Source of the DNA: Paenibacillus sp. VTT E-133291
GTDB lineage: Bacteria; Bacillota; Bacilli; Paenibacillales; Paenibacillaceae
Length of the DNA stretch: 64,000 nucleotides
Direction: 5' to 3'
Assembly (NCBI RefSeq): GCF_002264395.1
Contig: NZ_NFVA01000018.1
Span: 1 to 64,000, forward strand
In this document: in pieces, positions 62,696-64,000 of the stretch
How the letters are laid out: the number at the start of each line of letters is the position of its first letter
Position numbering within the stretch: the stretch's first letter is position 1
Position numbers and translations under genes: made by a program
Notes under the pieces: generated by a model
What the model was told of the DNA's origin: nothing
The model's input: only the letters and a program-made list of their open reading frames with translations
Database searches by the model: none

Positions 62696-64000
62696 TTATA
62701 ATTTCACAGCATGTCCGCCGTCAAAAAAGTACAGCCAAATCTCGCTGATCGGTTCTCCCAAAATATCATGTAATGCCTTGCTGTATAACTCTAGCTGAAA
62801 ACGATATTTTTCTTTAAGCGCTTCTAACCCACCCTGATGTTCTAAAACAGAGTCCGTCTTATAGTCTAACAGAATCATCCGGTCCTCTTCGCGGAACAGG
62901 CAGTCAATGACCCCTTGGATCAGCACTCCTTCACTAAAGCCTTCATTATTATTTCCATGACTTAGCTCTGAGACGGCTTTATTCATATAATCGAGCCCTC
63001 CATAAGCCTCGCCTGCGGGAAGCATATAACTGAACGGCATTTCTCTAAGCTTCCAAGAAGAATCTATTAATCTACGACCCAGTTCATTCGTATAAAAAGT
63101 CTCTATCTGATCGGGGGCAACCGCCTCCACCTGCTCAGCAGTTAGAATAGCCAATCTCTGCAAACGGGCTAATGTTTCTTCCACAACTTTAGAATCAACA
63201 GAACCCTCCAGCGGAATATGCTGCATAACCGTATGGTAAGCTGTCCCGCGCTCCGCTGGGGTTAGACTGCGCTTTTCCATAAATTTCGGACGCCGCAAAT
63301 GCAGACTGTCTGCTCCTGCCACATCTGAACGCTTATTGTTTTCGGTTGAGGTGACAGGATAACCATCTTCCTCTAAGAGATCATAAGAAGGCTGATCCTG
63401 CATCGATAACAAAGATTTTAACTCTGTAACAGAGGTTTTGGCAGGAATACCAGAGGCAGCCGCAAACGGATAAGGCCATTCTAGTCTTCTAGCAATTTCA
63501 TCGCTATCCACAGATCCATAGACACTTACAGATTCACCTTTTTGCAGCGCCTTGAGTACAGATTGACGTTCTTCTGCTTTGTCCTCTGAGTTATCCGAAG
63601 GAAGGAACGCCCCGGAATTCAGTTCGGAAGCATGCTGCACACTGATGCTCCAGTTCGAGACGTCGCTGTGCAGCACTGTCGAGACGGTACCTTCAGAGCC
63701 GCCTAGCTTACGAAGAACAGCCGCCGCCGGATGCCGGATCAATGCCGGTCCAACCCAGTCCAGATAGCTGCGACCGCGGGCTAGTAAATGATCAGCAAGC
63801 AGTAGCTCATCCCGATTCTGTACACTGCTCCAGCCCGCAATTTTCCGTGGTAAATCTCTTACGGTACCGACTAGAATCATCTTATCTCTCGGACGAGTTA
63901 AAGCTACATATAATACCCGCATTTCCTCAGCCAATAATTCAAGTCGTGTACGACGATTAATAGCCAAATAAGGAAGCATCGGGTAGCTGACCCGTGTTTC
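62696..64000 (-). CDS. addA: ATP-dependent helicase/nuclease subunit A, C-terminal part (window-truncated)
   Basis: Partial: about 434 residues to the stop, with the 5' part beyond the window. RVLYVALTRPRDKMILVG is UvrD-type helicase motif VI. The C-terminal end carries the RecB-like PD-(D/E)xK nuclease (GVIDCLFREEDRMILLDYKTDS). AddAB resects double-strand breaks and responds to Chi. Followed by sbcD 41 bp on. Assigned as AddA because of this architecture and synteny. Confidence 0.9.
   Translation of the reverse strand, partial: ETRVSYPMLPYLAINRRTRLELLAEEMRVLYVALTRPRDKMILVGTVRDLPRKIAGWSSVQNRDELLLADHLLARGRSYLDWVGPALIRHPAAAVLRKLGGSEGTVSTVLHSDVSNWSISVQHASELNSGAFLPSDNSEDKAEERQSVLKALQKGESVSVYGSVDSDEIARRLEWPYPFAAASGIPAKTSVTELKSLLSMQDQPSYDLLEEDGYPVTSTENNKRSDVAGADSLHLRRPKFMEKRSLTPAERGTAYHTVMQHIPLEGSVDSKVVEETLARLQRLAILTAEQVEAVAPDQIETFYTNELGRRLIDSSWKLREMPFSYMLPAGEAYGGLDYMNKAVSELSHGNNNEGFSEGVLIQGVIDCLFREEDRMILLDYKTDSVLEHQGGLEALKEKYRFQLELYSKALHDILGEPISEIWLYFFDGGHAVKL

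Overview
The window is a piece of a low-to-mid-GC, endospore-forming Firmicute chromosome, most likely Paenibacillus or a close relative. The sequence shows bacillithiol synthesis (bshC), sporulation genes (an RsfA-type regulator, yqfC/yqfD, a YhcN/YlaJ lipoprotein), a glycine T-box, a B-type RNase P RNA and gene orders shared with Bacillus subtilis. The genus call is inference: it rests on synteny and on several dispersed intergenic repeats that I associate with Paenibacillus from memory. Almost all genes are on the minus strand, so operons read from high to low coordinates. I see no insertion sequence, prophage, CRISPR array, tRNA or 16S/23S rRNA.

Region 1 (1-12 kb): S-adenosylhomocysteinase (ahcY), bshC, a complete oligopeptide ABC transporter (oppA, then a terminator, then oppBCDF), a DUF3397 membrane protein, panE and an rsfA-like prespore regulator. 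Region 2 (12-24 kb): a CwlO/PcsB-like coiled-coil protein with no hydrolase domain, convergent with an orphan solute-binding protein; then a block resembling B. subtilis yla genes (ylaK PIN-PhoH ATPase, ylaJ lipoprotein, ylaL-like flavin-binding fold, an LCP ligase, ylaH, typA), a LiaF-like membrane protein and two divergent TerC proteins. Region 3 (23.6-34 kb): thiI with its own cysteine desulfurase, a lytic transglycosylase, small DUF proteins, a secreted subtilisin-like protease, a MocR regulator divergent from an aminotransferase, a small zinc-ribbon protein and rnpB.

Region 4 (34.5-47.4 kb) is the macromolecular-synthesis neighbourhood: cdd - era - yqzL - recO - [T-box] glyQ - glyS - yqxD - dnaG - sigA - membrane protein - trmK - nif3 (yqfO). 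It couples glycine-tRNA sensing, primase, the housekeeping sigma factor and RNA modification. Relative to B. subtilis the ccpN-yqfL pair is absent between glyS and yqxD, and a large hairpin occupies that gap. Region 5 (47.6-57.7 kb): hinT, rpsU - yqeY, an NfeD-type protease - floA pair, a 183-aa unknown protein, then yqfC - yqfD - phoH - pgpH - ybeY - dgkA. Many of these genes overlap by ATGA or single-base junctions, implying translational coupling. Region 6 (58-64 kb): the double-strand-break genes addA (cut by the window edge), sbcD and sbcC.

The coding content is mostly conserved core genome. The unexplained structure is between genes: four short repeat families (a palindromic 61-bp element, a 63-bp tandem leader repeat upstream of ahcY and cdd, a GTGGGG hairpin element and an AT-rich near-palindromic motif array), a branched RNA structure after sbcC, and a perfect palindrome filling the rnpB promoter spacer. 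I found no convincing new defence, mobile or biosynthetic system.
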